Source: Gossypium raimondii
Taxonomy: Eukaryota > Streptophyta > Magnoliopsida > Malvales > Malvaceae
Length of the DNA stretch: 64,000 nt
Reading direction: 5' to 3'
Assembly: GCF_025698545.1 (NCBI RefSeq)
Contig: NC_068565.1
Span: forward strand, 4,898,001 to 4,962,000
Part shown: in pieces, positions 23,907-35,147 of the stretch
How positions within the stretch are numbered: position 1 is the first letter of the stretch
Layout: every line of letters begins with the position of its first letter
Made by a program: the position numbers and the translations under genes
The notes under the pieces: model-generated
Database searches by the model: none
The model's input: the letters and a program-made list of their open reading frames with translations, nothing else
Told to the model about the DNA's origin: nothing

Positions 23907-24149
23907 TGTTGAGAATTAATTCAAAGTAGTGGATTATTTAGTTGACCAGGTATCTCGGTAGAATCTTTGTTAGTTCCAAATTTTCAGTTTAATTGAATAA
24001 GTTGATAGCTATTTTTGTATTAATGGAGTTTCTTTGTAAGCCTATAAATATAGGCATTTATGCTTTATTTTATAAATTCAGTGTTCATCAATAATAGAAT
24101 AACTTTGATGCATATTGAAATTGTCTCTTTCACATTTTCTTCTTCAACA
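23907..24149 (+). repeat. 5' LTR of copia element 1 (243 bp)
   Basis: Starts TGTTGAGAATT and ends TCTTCAACA (imperfect terminal inverted repeat). A TATA-like TATAAATATAGG lies near 24041. A primer-binding site follows three to four bases after its end, fixing the right boundary. Confidence 0.8.
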
Positions 24150-24153
24150 AATT

Positions 24154-24165
24154 TGGTATCAGAGC
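24154..24165 (+). other. Primer-binding site of copia element 1
   Basis: TGGTATCAGAGC is the standard plant copia site complementary to the 3' end of initiator methionine tRNA. Confidence 0.85.
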
Positions 24166-24282
24166 AATGTTCGATCTTTTAGGTAATTGAGTGAAAGTTA
24201 GGTTTGTGTCCATTCGGTATTTGAGAGAAACACTTTTTTGGGTCTTTGGGAAACACGAGAGAAGAGAGTGTGTATTCTTGGA

Positions 24283-26622
24283 ATGGCATCAGCTGGTTTT
24301 TCTTCCTCTCAACCACTCATACCCATTTTCAATGGTGAGAAATCTGAGTGGTGGAGCATCAAGGTGAAGACATTGCTCAGATCACAAGAGCTATGGGACT
24401 TGGTCGAGTACGGGTTCGTTGACATACTTGAACCTGATGAATAAGAAGAAAATAGATTGAAAGAAACCAAGAAAAATGATGCTAAGGCATAGTTCATTAT
24501 CCATCAAGAGTTCATGACTCTATTTTCTCACGAATTGCTGCAACAACCACATCGAATGAAGCATGGTCAATTTTGCAAAAAAGATTATCAAGGTGATTCA
24601 AAGGTTATAATGGTGAAATTGCAATCAGTAGTGAAATTGCAATCACTACGACGTGATTTTGAAACCTTGATGATGAAGAATGGTGAATTAATTGCTGATT
24701 TTTTTGTCACGAACAAGGACAATAGTCAGCCAATTGTGTTCTTATGACAAACAAATTTCAGACGAGATAATTATAGCGAAAGTTTTGCGAAGCCTGACGA
24801 CAAAATTTGATCATGTTATAGCTGCTATTGAAGAAACCAAAGATCTGTCAGTTCTCTCCGTTGATGAACTGATGGGGTCTCTTCAATCTCATGAGGCGAG
24901 AATCAACAGATCAATAGAAAAGAGCGAAGAGTAGGCATTTCAAGTGAAGGAAACATTCACAAATCAATGCGAGAATGATCATTCGACAAATAATGATTGA
25001 GGAAGAGGAGGATTTCATGGTGGTCGTGGCCGTGGTTATGGTAGAGGCAGAGGCAGAGGAAAGAATGATGGAAAGAGGCAATACAATGAGCAAGGTAACA
25101 TAAAATATTACATGCAATGTTATCATTGCAACATATATGGGCATATAAAAGCTGATTGTTGGTATAAGGATAAAAAAATTAACTTTGTAGCAGAAAGTGA
25201 TGAGGAAAACAAGCTTTTTATGGCTTGTGATGCTAACCATAAGCCAAGTGGTTTGTGGTTTGTGGACAACGGCTGTTCGAATCATATGACAGGCACCAAA
25301 TCATTGTTCAAAGTGCTTCACAAAAGATAAAGGTGCAGCTTGGGAACAAAAGGGAGATGGAAGTTGAAGGAAAATGCATGGTGAAATTTTGTTTACTAGC
25401 CATGGAGAAGGAAAAATTTTGGAAAATGTTCAATTTGTTCCTGATTTAGGATACAATTTATTGAGTGTTGGACAACTAATGGCTGGTGGATATTCTGTCA
25501 TACTTGATGATGATGTATGTATCATCTAAAACAAAAAGTCAGGCAAACAAGTCCATATCCACATAACTCCAAACAAGATATTTCCTTTGGATGTTTGAAA
25601 CATGGAAAACTTTGTTCTTGCTACAAGTGCAAAGGATGACTCGAAGCTATGGCATTTGAGGTATGGACATCTCAATATTAAAGGCCTGAAATTGCTAAGT
25701 GATAAAAGTATGGTCCTTAGACTACCAAAAATTGGCTCTCTTGATTTATGTGAGGGGTGCATTTATGGAAAGCAAACTAGGAAGCCATTTCCTATTGGAA
25801 AAGCATTGAGAGCTACTGAATGTTTAGAATTAATCCATGCTGATCTATGTGGTCCTATGCAAACCGAGTCCTTGGGTGAGAGCCATGACTTTTTGTTGTT
25901 TACTGATGATTATAACTGCATGAATTGGGTGTATTTTTTGGAAAATAAGTCAGAAACTTATGAACAGTTCCATAAATTCAAGGCTATAGTGGAGAACCAA
26001 AGCGGTTGCCATATCAAAATTCTTTGCACGGATCGAGGAAGAGAGTTTGTGTACAAAGAGTTCAATCTGTTTTGTGAAGACAATGACATCTGTAGGGAGT
26101 TAACAATCCCTTACACTCTAAAGCAAAATGGTGTCGCTAAGTGGAAGAACCGAACTGTTGTGGAGATGGCGAGAAACATGTTACAAGCAATGGGACTCTC
26201 AAATTAGTTTTGGGTAGAAGTTGTAGCAACATCAGTCTATCTATTGAATCTCTCGCCAATAATGGCTGTCACGAACAAAACTCCATATGAAGCTTGGTGT
26301 GGTAGAAAACCGAATGTAAGTCATTTAAGAATTTTTGAGAGTGTTGCTTATGCTTTGGTAAATTCTCATGCTCGTAAAAAACTTGATGAAAAATCTAAAA
26401 AATGTATTTTTATTGGTTATTATGCTCAATCCAAAGCATATAGATTGTATAACCCTCTTAGTGGAAAATTTTCAAGTAGAAGAGATGTAGTGTTTGATGA
26501 AAATGGAAGTTGGGATATGACTGTAGAGCAGGTACAACAGGAGATTTCTTTTCCCATTGAAGATTCTCTAGATGAAAAACAAGAGTCAGCACTAACAACA
26601 TCTACAACACTTGAAGAGTCAA
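24283..26622 (+). pseudogene. Ty1-copia gag-protease-integrase remnant (element 1)
   Basis: Decayed polyprotein, plus strand. Gag starts at the ATG at 24283 (MASAGF). A zinc knuckle of C-x2-C-x4-H-x4-C form lies near 25114-25155. The protease core reads DNGCSNHM rather than the usual DSG. The GAG-pre-integrase HHCC zinc motif lies at about 25650-25770. In the integrase core the Asp in HADLCGP and the Asp in CTDRGRE are present, but the catalytic Glu of the NGVAERKN motif is replaced (NGVAKWKN). Stops and frame shifts break gag and pol, for example the TAG after residue Asn near 26205. Homology ends about 26620; reverse transcriptase, RNase H and the 3' LTR are absent. Truncated and immobile. 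Confidence 0.8.
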
Positions 26623-26703
26623 GGTTTTTAAAATTTTAAAAATAAATTTACTTGTTTGAAGAAAAGCATTGAATAATTTCAAAATTCGTGAGTAATTTCA
26701 AGA

Positions 26704-27527
26704 GAGGATTTCAGAGTTCAATTTCCTTTCAAATTCCTCCAAAAGAAGTGGTTTTAAAAATTCTTCCTTATTTTATTTTATTTTATTTAATATACATGGC
26801 CCCACCATAAGATAAAAAATCAAATTAAAATTATTGTTATTTAATTTTAATATATATTTTATTAAAATATTTATAAATATAATGATATCCATATTGAATA
26901 TTTTTATTTTATTTTATTTAAATATAATTTTTCTTTTATAAATACTTTTTAATTTATATAATTTCGATAATCTAGTTTTTCCTAAATCAATTATTTATCA
27001 ATAAAAGCAATTACAGATGCTAACATTTTGAATTGATAAATTCTAAAATTCAAGTATTTTAAAAATCACAAAGAATTTAAAATTTTTCATCCAAATGCAC
27101 TCTAGGAGATTTCAATAGCTCAATTTCCTTTCTCAAATTCTACCTAAAGAGGTGATTTTTCAAAATTCCTCATAACTTTATTTGATTTAATACACATGTC
27201 TCACTATAAGTTAAAAACTTAAACTTCAAAAATAATCTTTATTTAATTTTAATATATAATTTTCAAAACTTATTTATTAAACTTATTTATATTTTTTAAA
27301 ATATAATAATATCTATATTGAATTTTTATATTATTTATTTTCAGTATAATTATTCTTCTTTTATAATTATTTTTAATTTGTAAAATTCAATAAACTAATT
27401 TTTTCTAAATCAATTATTTATCCAAACAAAATAGTTACAAATACTAACATTTTAAATTGATGAATTCTAAACTACTAACATTTAAAAATCTTAAAAATTT
27501 CAAAAATTTTCATCCAAAATACACTCC
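26704..27527. repeat. Tandem direct duplication, two ~400 bp AT-rich units
   Basis: Unit 1 (26704-27103) and unit 2 (27104-27527) align throughout. They share a TTCAATTTCCTTTC-like opening, CCCACCATAAG versus CTCACTATAAG, AAATCAATTATTTAT, and CATCCAAA...CACTC at their ends. Non-coding. It lies exactly where copia element 1 stops. It may be a tandemly inserted MITE or a duplicated non-autonomous element; no terminal inverted repeat or target duplication was defined. Confidence 0.65.
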
Positions 27528-27692
27528 TAAAATATTTCTAAATTCATTCCTCATTCCATTGAAAAGCAATTTAACACTTCCTCTAGCAGCGACTTGGGAT
27601 TGGTGTGGCTTGCCATTGTTAAAGAAATGCAGAAACATTGCACATCTGCCTTCACCAAGATTCACTGATGATGAGGATGATCAACGTTCTAG

Positions 27693-28442
27693 TGTCACAG
27701 GTCAAAGTGCGAAGCCCGTGACATGGTACAAGATGCACCCCATAGAGGTCTATCGATTAGATGAGGATCATTTAGCCCATGAGAACTGGCCTAATTCCAA
27801 GAAATGTTTGAAAAGCCTGTAAGATTGAAGCTTGGTGGCCCAATGATGAAAATATGACAACACAGGCTATCTTGGTAAATATGGGATGATTCCAAGAAAT
27901 GTTGGAGAAGCCTGTCAGATTGAAGCCTGGGTGGCCCAATGATGAAAATATGGCAACATAGACTATCTTGGTAAATATGGGAACTAATCTTAGAAGATTG
28001 ATATGAATCATATCTTGTAAAGATTAGACAAGATTTGATATTATGTAATCTTGTAAGTCTCTAAAATCAATGGATAGGCTAATCTCGTCCGTCGATGTAA
28101 CTTGATTTAGGCTGTCGGTTTTGGGGGAGCTTAACTATAAATAGAGAGCCTCCCTCTCACTTGTAAATCACTTTACTTCATCCCTTGTTTCTTTATTCTT
28201 TGTGAATAATAGAATATTGAGAATATTTACTCAAATACTTTTCGTGCGTTCTTTTTTGTGATTTTCTGTTGTTCTTTTGTAGCTTCTTTTGGCATAATTG
28301 CTTTCACTATACAAATTGGTGCCTTGGAGGAATTCTAAAGGAATCCTCACTTGTGGTGTTTAGGCTGACTTAGGCGAGTTTGGAACGAACGGATTACCTA
28401 AGGCCGCATGGATCGCGAGACGAAATATCTAACCTCGTGAAA
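27693..28442 (+). mobile_element. Solo LTR, 750 bp, plus orientation
   Basis: Same family as 1029-1619, opposite orientation. It starts TGTCACAGG and ends TCGTGAAA (a mutated GTGACA end). It is flanked by CTAG at 27689-27692 and 28443-28446. An ATAAATAGAGAGCCTC promoter-like motif lies at about 28138, and a region near 28320-28430 (GGTGCCTTGGAGGAATTC, CTAAGGCCGCATGGATCGCG) matches the relative. It is longer because a ~100-bp segment is tandemly duplicated (about 27790-27888 and 27889-27990). There is no internal domain. Confidence 0.75.
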
Positions 28443-28446
28443 CTAG

Positions 28447-31400
28447 AGGCTTGCCTAAGATCCAACCTACCTCTTTCACTCCAACCTGTACTATTTATAT
28501 TAGATTATGATCATAGGGTGAAAATTTTATTTAACAAAAATTTTAAAAAAATAAATATAATAATAAAATATATTAGTTGAAACAATAAAATTGATAATAT
28601 TTTAAATTTAAATCTTATCATATATAAATATTTTTTTAGATTTTAGATAAAAATATAAAATTATCCTCAAAATAATATCTATTGTTTTGTATAAAAAAAA
28701 AAGCTTTTGGAAAATTCTCCCTTAAGTTGGACCCTTTTGAAATTAAAGTTAGAGTTGTTAACCTAATAAATCGCTTTACAGATTCTCCTGAACCTCAGCG
28801 GAAACTATGGGAGTTTTTTAAATTAATTGACAAAATGGTTGGAAAATTGGTGAGGTGACTTGCAAAAGCCGGACTTTCTCGGCCCTCTCCTTCGGTGGTC
28901 TGTTGAGGACTAATTCACTTTGATTATTTGAATTTCCTTTCACTTTGCTTCCTCTTTATGTATCCTGATAACCGTATTTTATTCTATATTTTGGGCGTCT
29001 GTAGTTGTACCTCAACCTTTTGGCTTTGTTCTAGTAATAAATTTTCACCTTTGCTGATAATAAAAAAATTACAATCACTTCCCCCTGTAACATGTACAAT
29101 ATATTAATAAAATATAAGATGAAGTAGGAATAGGATCATATGAGATAAATTTGTAACGTAATTTTAATATAATTTATAAATTTAAAAGATCCGATTGCTT
29201 AATCGAACCAAATCCGATTCAATCCTTAAGATATATTACATTAAATAGATCTATTTTCATAAATATACTGTCATATTACTACAATATCAACATAATTGAG
29301 AACTCAAAGATTTTACTTAAAAATTGTATAACTCCTTACCACAGTATTAACTACAATGATCACTACTATTGAAACGGGGTAAACTACTTTGAATAAACTT
29401 GCCTGGAATGAGGTGACTTGTTATTTTGTAGCATTGATAGTTTATTTTAATAAAAAGAAGAAGCATATTCGTTGAACAATCACCGTGTAATTGAAACAAA
29501 TGCAAAAAGCAAAACTATGCAACAGGAATTGAAAGTAAATTGCATATAATTAATTACCAAAAAGGCAAAAAGCAAAAGCAAAAGCAAAAGCTAAAGAAAT
29601 CGTAGAATTGGTGTACATAAATTGCAGAAGACAGACTAATCATTAAAGAAAGACCACGGTACAAAAGGACTTCCGCTATTGTTTCTTCTTTTATTTTATT
29701 TTTCCAATTTCTTTCTTTCGATATGATTTTGCTTTTTCTAATACATGATAAAAAATAATTTTATATTGATAGAATATAAATTCATTAAATTATATTTATA
29801 TTAGAAGACATCAGTAACAAATAATAAATAATAAATAATTCTAAATATTCACGTAAATATGCTCTACTTACATAGACAACGATTTAGATTTCCAAATCCT
29901 ATACCTATTACATTTTATTAATTTATGACTTGTGCTACAATACTGAAAACATGAGTTATGTCTCGTATTTTTATTATTTTTAATTAAAATTTATTTTTAA
30001 TTTTTATTTAAATTCTAATTAATATAAATTATTTTAATATTATTTGACTTATAAACTTTATCTATAAATAAATTTTTTACCCTATAATAAAAATTCATTG
30101 CACATCTAGTTATTAACTTTTACAAGCTTTGAAAGAATTTTGTGTTTATTATTTCAAATTTAATTCTATTTCCATCTCTTGCACTATTTTTACCATTTTA
30201 GTGAAATTATTTTTATCTATAAATTTTTACATTTTTTGAGGAATCTTTTATTAGTTTATTTATTCGATGTTTATTCTAGTTAGAATATGCAACCGCGTGA
30301 TGGAATAATGGGTCGAATGTTAGCGGGGAACAAACACCTTTACTACTGAAATTAATTGAAATGACTTTAAAAGTTATGCGTCATTGTCAAAAGAGAAGTT
30401 AGATGATAGTAGACCTGCTCACACTAGCCATCACCTTTTGAGATTTTCAGTAAAATAACTCATGAAATTGGACTACACTTGCGAACATAGAGATTCAAGA
30501 AACCTGATGGTCAATAGAATAAAATTAACTCCCACTGGTTTAGTTTTTTAACCTCAAATAATTGTTTCCTAGAATTTCATATTCGAACTAAAAATTTATG
30601 AACAATATAAAGTCGTGAAATAGTGCTCCATATTTAATAATAAAGTATGATTTTCATGTTATTTCATAAAGATGCGAGCTCTTGTTGTTATTATTATATA
30701 GTTGTTAGTTATTATGAGTCAGTATTAAATTATTTCATTATGTTTTAATTTTCTTAAATTTAAAAATTGTGACGTTGATCTTTTAAATCATTTTTATATA
30801 ATATGATAGAACTAATGGAAATTTTATTTGTATTGTAAAATATTTAAGTTAATTATTATTTTGGGCAAATTATGTTGCATTTTAAAAATTATTTTAAAAT
30901 TTCAAGTTTTAAAATTTTAATTTAAAATTATTTCTTAAAATTTTTATATTTTAGAACCCATACCAAATGGACACAAATGTGTACACGTGGAGAACTAAAT
31001 TTGTTACATGTTGTATCCCTCCGCCAGTACAAGCACGTGTCAATGGCATAATTATTGTTGACCCTCCTATTGACTTTGCCTAAGTGCCTTTAAGCAACAT
31101 TACACAAAGTCTGCCATGACTTAAAATGTGGAAAGGTTTGCCAAGATATAAGATGTGGGATCCCAACGAGGGAGTTCACCACACAGGAGGTATGCCATGG
31201 GCTAAGATAGAAAGAGCAACGTGAATGACATGATGAATTACAAGTATGCATAAGAGAGGTGCATCTGAGGGGTGTGGATAACTGGAATAATAAAGGGGTT
31301 TGCCAAGGATGATACAAAATGAGGGCAACAATATGTCAATTGAGTCCGCCAGAGAAGTGGAGGATCTTATGAGGATAAACAAATATGGGGCAAACTTTAT

Positions 31401-32735
31401 TGGCCTAACGTTATGAGCCTTAGGTAGATAGAAGGTTTGTCAACAAGCCGTAGGGGGGAAGAGGTGGTAAATGACTAATTTTTCAAAATATTTTATCAAC
31501 AGAATATGGGAATGTAAGGTAGCAATGGGTGATCAAGTGAAACTCGGTCAATAAGGATCCGCAGGTGAGGGTTTGCTAGGGGCAGGATAAGTTTGCTGAT
31601 AACTACATGGAGAATTGATCACTCGGGATAACAAGGGAATGGATCTATTAAGAGCCAAACTAGAACAGATAGGTCGCCAAGATTAGTGGTGAACGAGTTA
31701 AAAAGGTGAGGTCGGGGTAAGACAGAGATAGGTCTGCCCTATCAAGTGACCAATATAATGAAAAATTGCGCTTGTGTCTCATAACGAGATTGAGTTAGGG
31801 AAACAAAAAGCTGTAAGAGAAATGAAGAGACAACAACATTTTTGGTGTATTTTGTGACATACCAAAAAGGGAGACAAGGAGTTGAAACCTCTGCCCAAAA
31901 CTTGTTTCTTATTGTTCTCTAAAAGTTTGTTATATAATGTCGTTAGCAGATTCTCACTAAGTCCATCAGAATTTACAGATTTTACCGCTTAATAGCAAGA
32001 CCAAGCATGATAAAAGGTTCGAATGGAGGGGCCAAGCCAGCCATCACTCAATCAGTGTAGCATAGTAGAAGTTGTACGTGTATGTAGAGGGGCACTTGTA
32101 GAGGCCTCACCTCAGAGGGTTAAGTCAAACATAAGAACAATAGAACCATATTCAAACATTGTAACAATACATACAAACTAATGTCATAGGAAATCATTAT
32201 GAAATTTTCAATGTATGTTATTAGTGGCAATTAGGCTAAGGTGATTAAGTTGTCCTTGTATATAATTAAATTAAGTATGGATATTAAGTAAAATTTAATG
32301 GGTTCTTCTAGCATTTAGTATTTGGACCTAACTATCGTGTTGGGTATAAGGTTTTACATATACGGTTGTTTACAAAATTAAGCTTTAAAGTCGTGACATT
32401 GAACTCGTAAAGTCATGAATTCGAAGGCAATACCTAGGTTGAGAAGTTCCTGCCATCCAGGGTCCATAATTATGACACCAAGCTATTAGGGTCACAAAGT
32501 CGAAGCTACCAAATGACTTTGAGAGTAGGCTATTGGTGATGTCGCGACACCAAGTTTTTGGTATTCCAAATTCGATCTCTCCCATAATGGTTCTACTTGT
32601 CTTAAAAAGCCATTTGAAGCTTTTGAAATAAAGAAAAAAAAATATAGTGTTCCAAATTGGAGCACTTAAATCCCCTCTATCCTTTTTTAACTTGCACTTC
32701 CTAAGAGTACTTAATGAAACTTTAATTGTTCTCAT
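28447..32735. other. Intergenic region with degraded repeats, no gene seen
   Basis: 28450-30990 is AT-rich and non-coding, with a short AAAAGC run near 29570-29600. 30990-32200 changes texture (more G, purine-rich plus strand, GGTTTGCCAAG-like phrases repeated near 31133, 31297 and 31435), suggesting an old LTR or non-autonomous element. No pol domain, terminal repeat or host gene could be identified. Confidence 0.45.
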
Positions 32736-32739
32736 CCTG

Positions 32740-33665
32740 AAAGGAAGTTCCTAGAATCACCCAATTGATTTTTCTCCCATTAGCCTCTACAATGTGGCTT
32801 ATAAGATCATCTCAAAGACCATTGTCAACCTTAAGAATGCTCTTCCCTCTCTTATCACCCTTTTCAAATGCTTTTGTCATTGGACGTCTTATTTGTGAGC
32901 AAGACTTTTAACAGGATCAATTGGGACTTCCTCCTTTCTATCCTAGACTTTATAGGCTTCAACCAATATTGGATCAACCTTATTAGACAATGCATCTCTA
33001 TTGCCTCTTATCATGTATGGGTCAATGGCTTACTGTTGAAAGGTTTTGCCCCTAATAGAGGTCTACGGTAAGAAGACCCTCTATCTTCTTCTTTTTTTCA
33101 TTTTTATGAATGTGCTTTCTCATATGCTTCAAGATGCTAAAAATAATGGTTCTATTCGAGGAATCAAAATATTAAGAAATACTCCTCTTAGTAATCACCT
33201 TCTTTTTGCTGAGGATTGCTATATCTTTTGCAATGATTTTGTTCAATCATGTAAGTCACTTAAAGCTTTTCTTCTTAATTTCTATTCTCTAGATTAACTT
33301 TGAGAAGTCCAAGCTTTTTCTCAGCTGTTCCACTAAGGTTTAAGCAACAAGAAGGGATGGTGGTATTATTAATGCAAAAGTAGTTGACATCCTTAGAAAG
33401 TATCTTGGTCATGAATTGGTGAAAATTCGAAAAAGGAGGGAATTCTTTCACAATTTGTTAGACAAGATAAACACAAAATTGGCTTCTTATAAATTTCACT
33501 CTAATCAAGTTTACCTTTTTCTCAATTCCTCTTTATCCCTATCCATCTTTAAAGCCCCCTATTAATATTTGTGAAGAAATTGACAAGAGAATTAAATCCT
33601 TTTGGTGGAGCAATGTCCCAACCACTATAAAATTGCACACTTGTAGCTGAGACACTCTTTATACT
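32740..33665 (+). pseudogene. LINE reverse-transcriptase remnant
   Basis: Translating across frames gives a recognisable L1-type reverse transcriptase: ISLYNVAYKIISK near 32790, an FVIGRLI segment near 32870, FNRINWDFLLSILDFIGF near 32905 (the KAFDxVxW motif, decayed), SYHVWVNG...RGLRQ near 33010, and an LLFAEDC segment near 33205 where the catalytic FADD motif would be (decayed). Homology fades into SFWWSN near 33598. Frame shifts and stops are frequent; the endonuclease and 3' end are missing. Confidence 0.7.
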
Positions 33666-33675
33666 CCTACATAAC

Positions 33676-35147
33676 TGTAAGACCCTATACTCAACCTAAT
33701 TCATGGGTCTGGGTACAAAATGTCACAAACCATCTATAATTAAACAAACTCTTTAACTGTCGTAATTACATATTTTGGGTTTTAACATTTCTCAAAATAT
33801 AGCATCACTTGTGATTTATTTTGAACAAACTTTTAGAATTCTTACAATTTCACTATGATGGTAAATTCTTGACATTATTTGCCATTTTGATTTTGGTCTA
33901 CTACTTTAATACATTTGACCTAGCTCCCGAGGTATAGCATCTAAGGAGTCCCCTCCAGACACATGAACAATAATCATGCCCCTTTTACAAGCTGACGATG
34001 TTTGGCTTGGTCCCTCCACTCAATTCTTAAGACAAAGCTTTATCCTGCGAATAAGCATTAAATTTGTAGGTTCGAATGAACTTAATGAGAATCTACATGA
34101 CTACACTATGGTAATAATCTAGAAACTTTAAGGAACAAGTTTTAAGCAGAGATTTCAACTTTCTAGTCATCCTTGGCCTTCCTCAGAGTTCATCGGTGAA
34201 GTTGATGTCTCCCCCTTTTCCAACAGCTTACCGTTGGTGGTCTCATTCTCTATCTGAGACACAAGTGTGTTCATTTATGGTGACTTTCCTCTATTAATAC
34301 AAGCATAATTTTGCCTCATCCCAACTTTCTTTACTACATAACAAGCTCATATTCCCTATTTATCACAACCTTGGATATGAATTCCATTATTTACCATTGT
34401 TTGTCATCCTCAAAATCTAGATCCTTATCCTCTGTTATTCTTGACGGGCCATTCGTCCTGATTTGTCCTTAACGGACACTCTTTTTGTTAGTTTCATGCA
34501 GTCTATTCAGTGTTATTTAGTCTTGGTCAAATATTCTTCCTCTCTATAGGTTCAGATAAACTCTACTAGTTAAACTGTTATGTTATTGTTGTTCCCAAGT
34601 GAAACCCCAACGGACTTATCCGCGCAAACGGTCTTTTTCTAGTAAACCCCTTAGACTTAGGTTCTGTTGTATCTCCCTAGTTTGCCCTTGACTTGGTTTA
34701 CTTGCCAATACATTAAAACTCATAAGTTTATACTATTATTTGTTATCTTTATAATTTGGTGATTAGGGCTATCCCATCTACTTGTATTCTCAGATAAACT
34801 GTATTCGTCCTTTCGTGTTACTATCCAAGTAGATTACACTTTAATCTCTCTCGTACCTTGTACTGTCATTTTTCTTAGCCAAACTTTCTGGCAGACTTCA
34901 CCTAGAACTGTAGCCGAGTTACGGTCTTCCCCAATTTGAACCCATGTTTAGTGTATTGGCGGACTTCTTTGTGTTTACTTTCCTAGTGGACTACACTGTG
35001 TTTACTGTCTCGTCGGACTCTCTATTAGTTTTCATATTTGAGCTATGGTATTAAGTTTTATACCTCTCTTGAGGTGTCGCCCCATAATGCCTATTGACCG
35101 CCGTTGCGGTGTTACTTTATGAAACTTAAATACTGTCCTCACGGTGT
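33676..35147. mobile_element. Probable gypsy-type LTR remnant
   Basis: Begins with TGTAAGACCC, which resembles the TGTAACACCCC opening common in plant gypsy LTRs, and runs to the point where copia element 2 begins. Non-coding, more balanced in base composition than its surroundings, with repeated phrases (TGTTTACT...GGACT; GGTGTTACTTT). No target duplication or internal domain was identified, so family and right end are tentative. Confidence 0.3.

Noticed and set aside
31090..31382. Two overlapping minus-strand open frames as possible genes
   Set aside because: Low-complexity His/Ser/Leu text without a domain, inside repeat-like sequence.
34055..34085. GGTTCGAAT as a SINE or tRNA B box
   Set aside because: No A box at proper spacing and no acceptor-stem pairing; likely chance.
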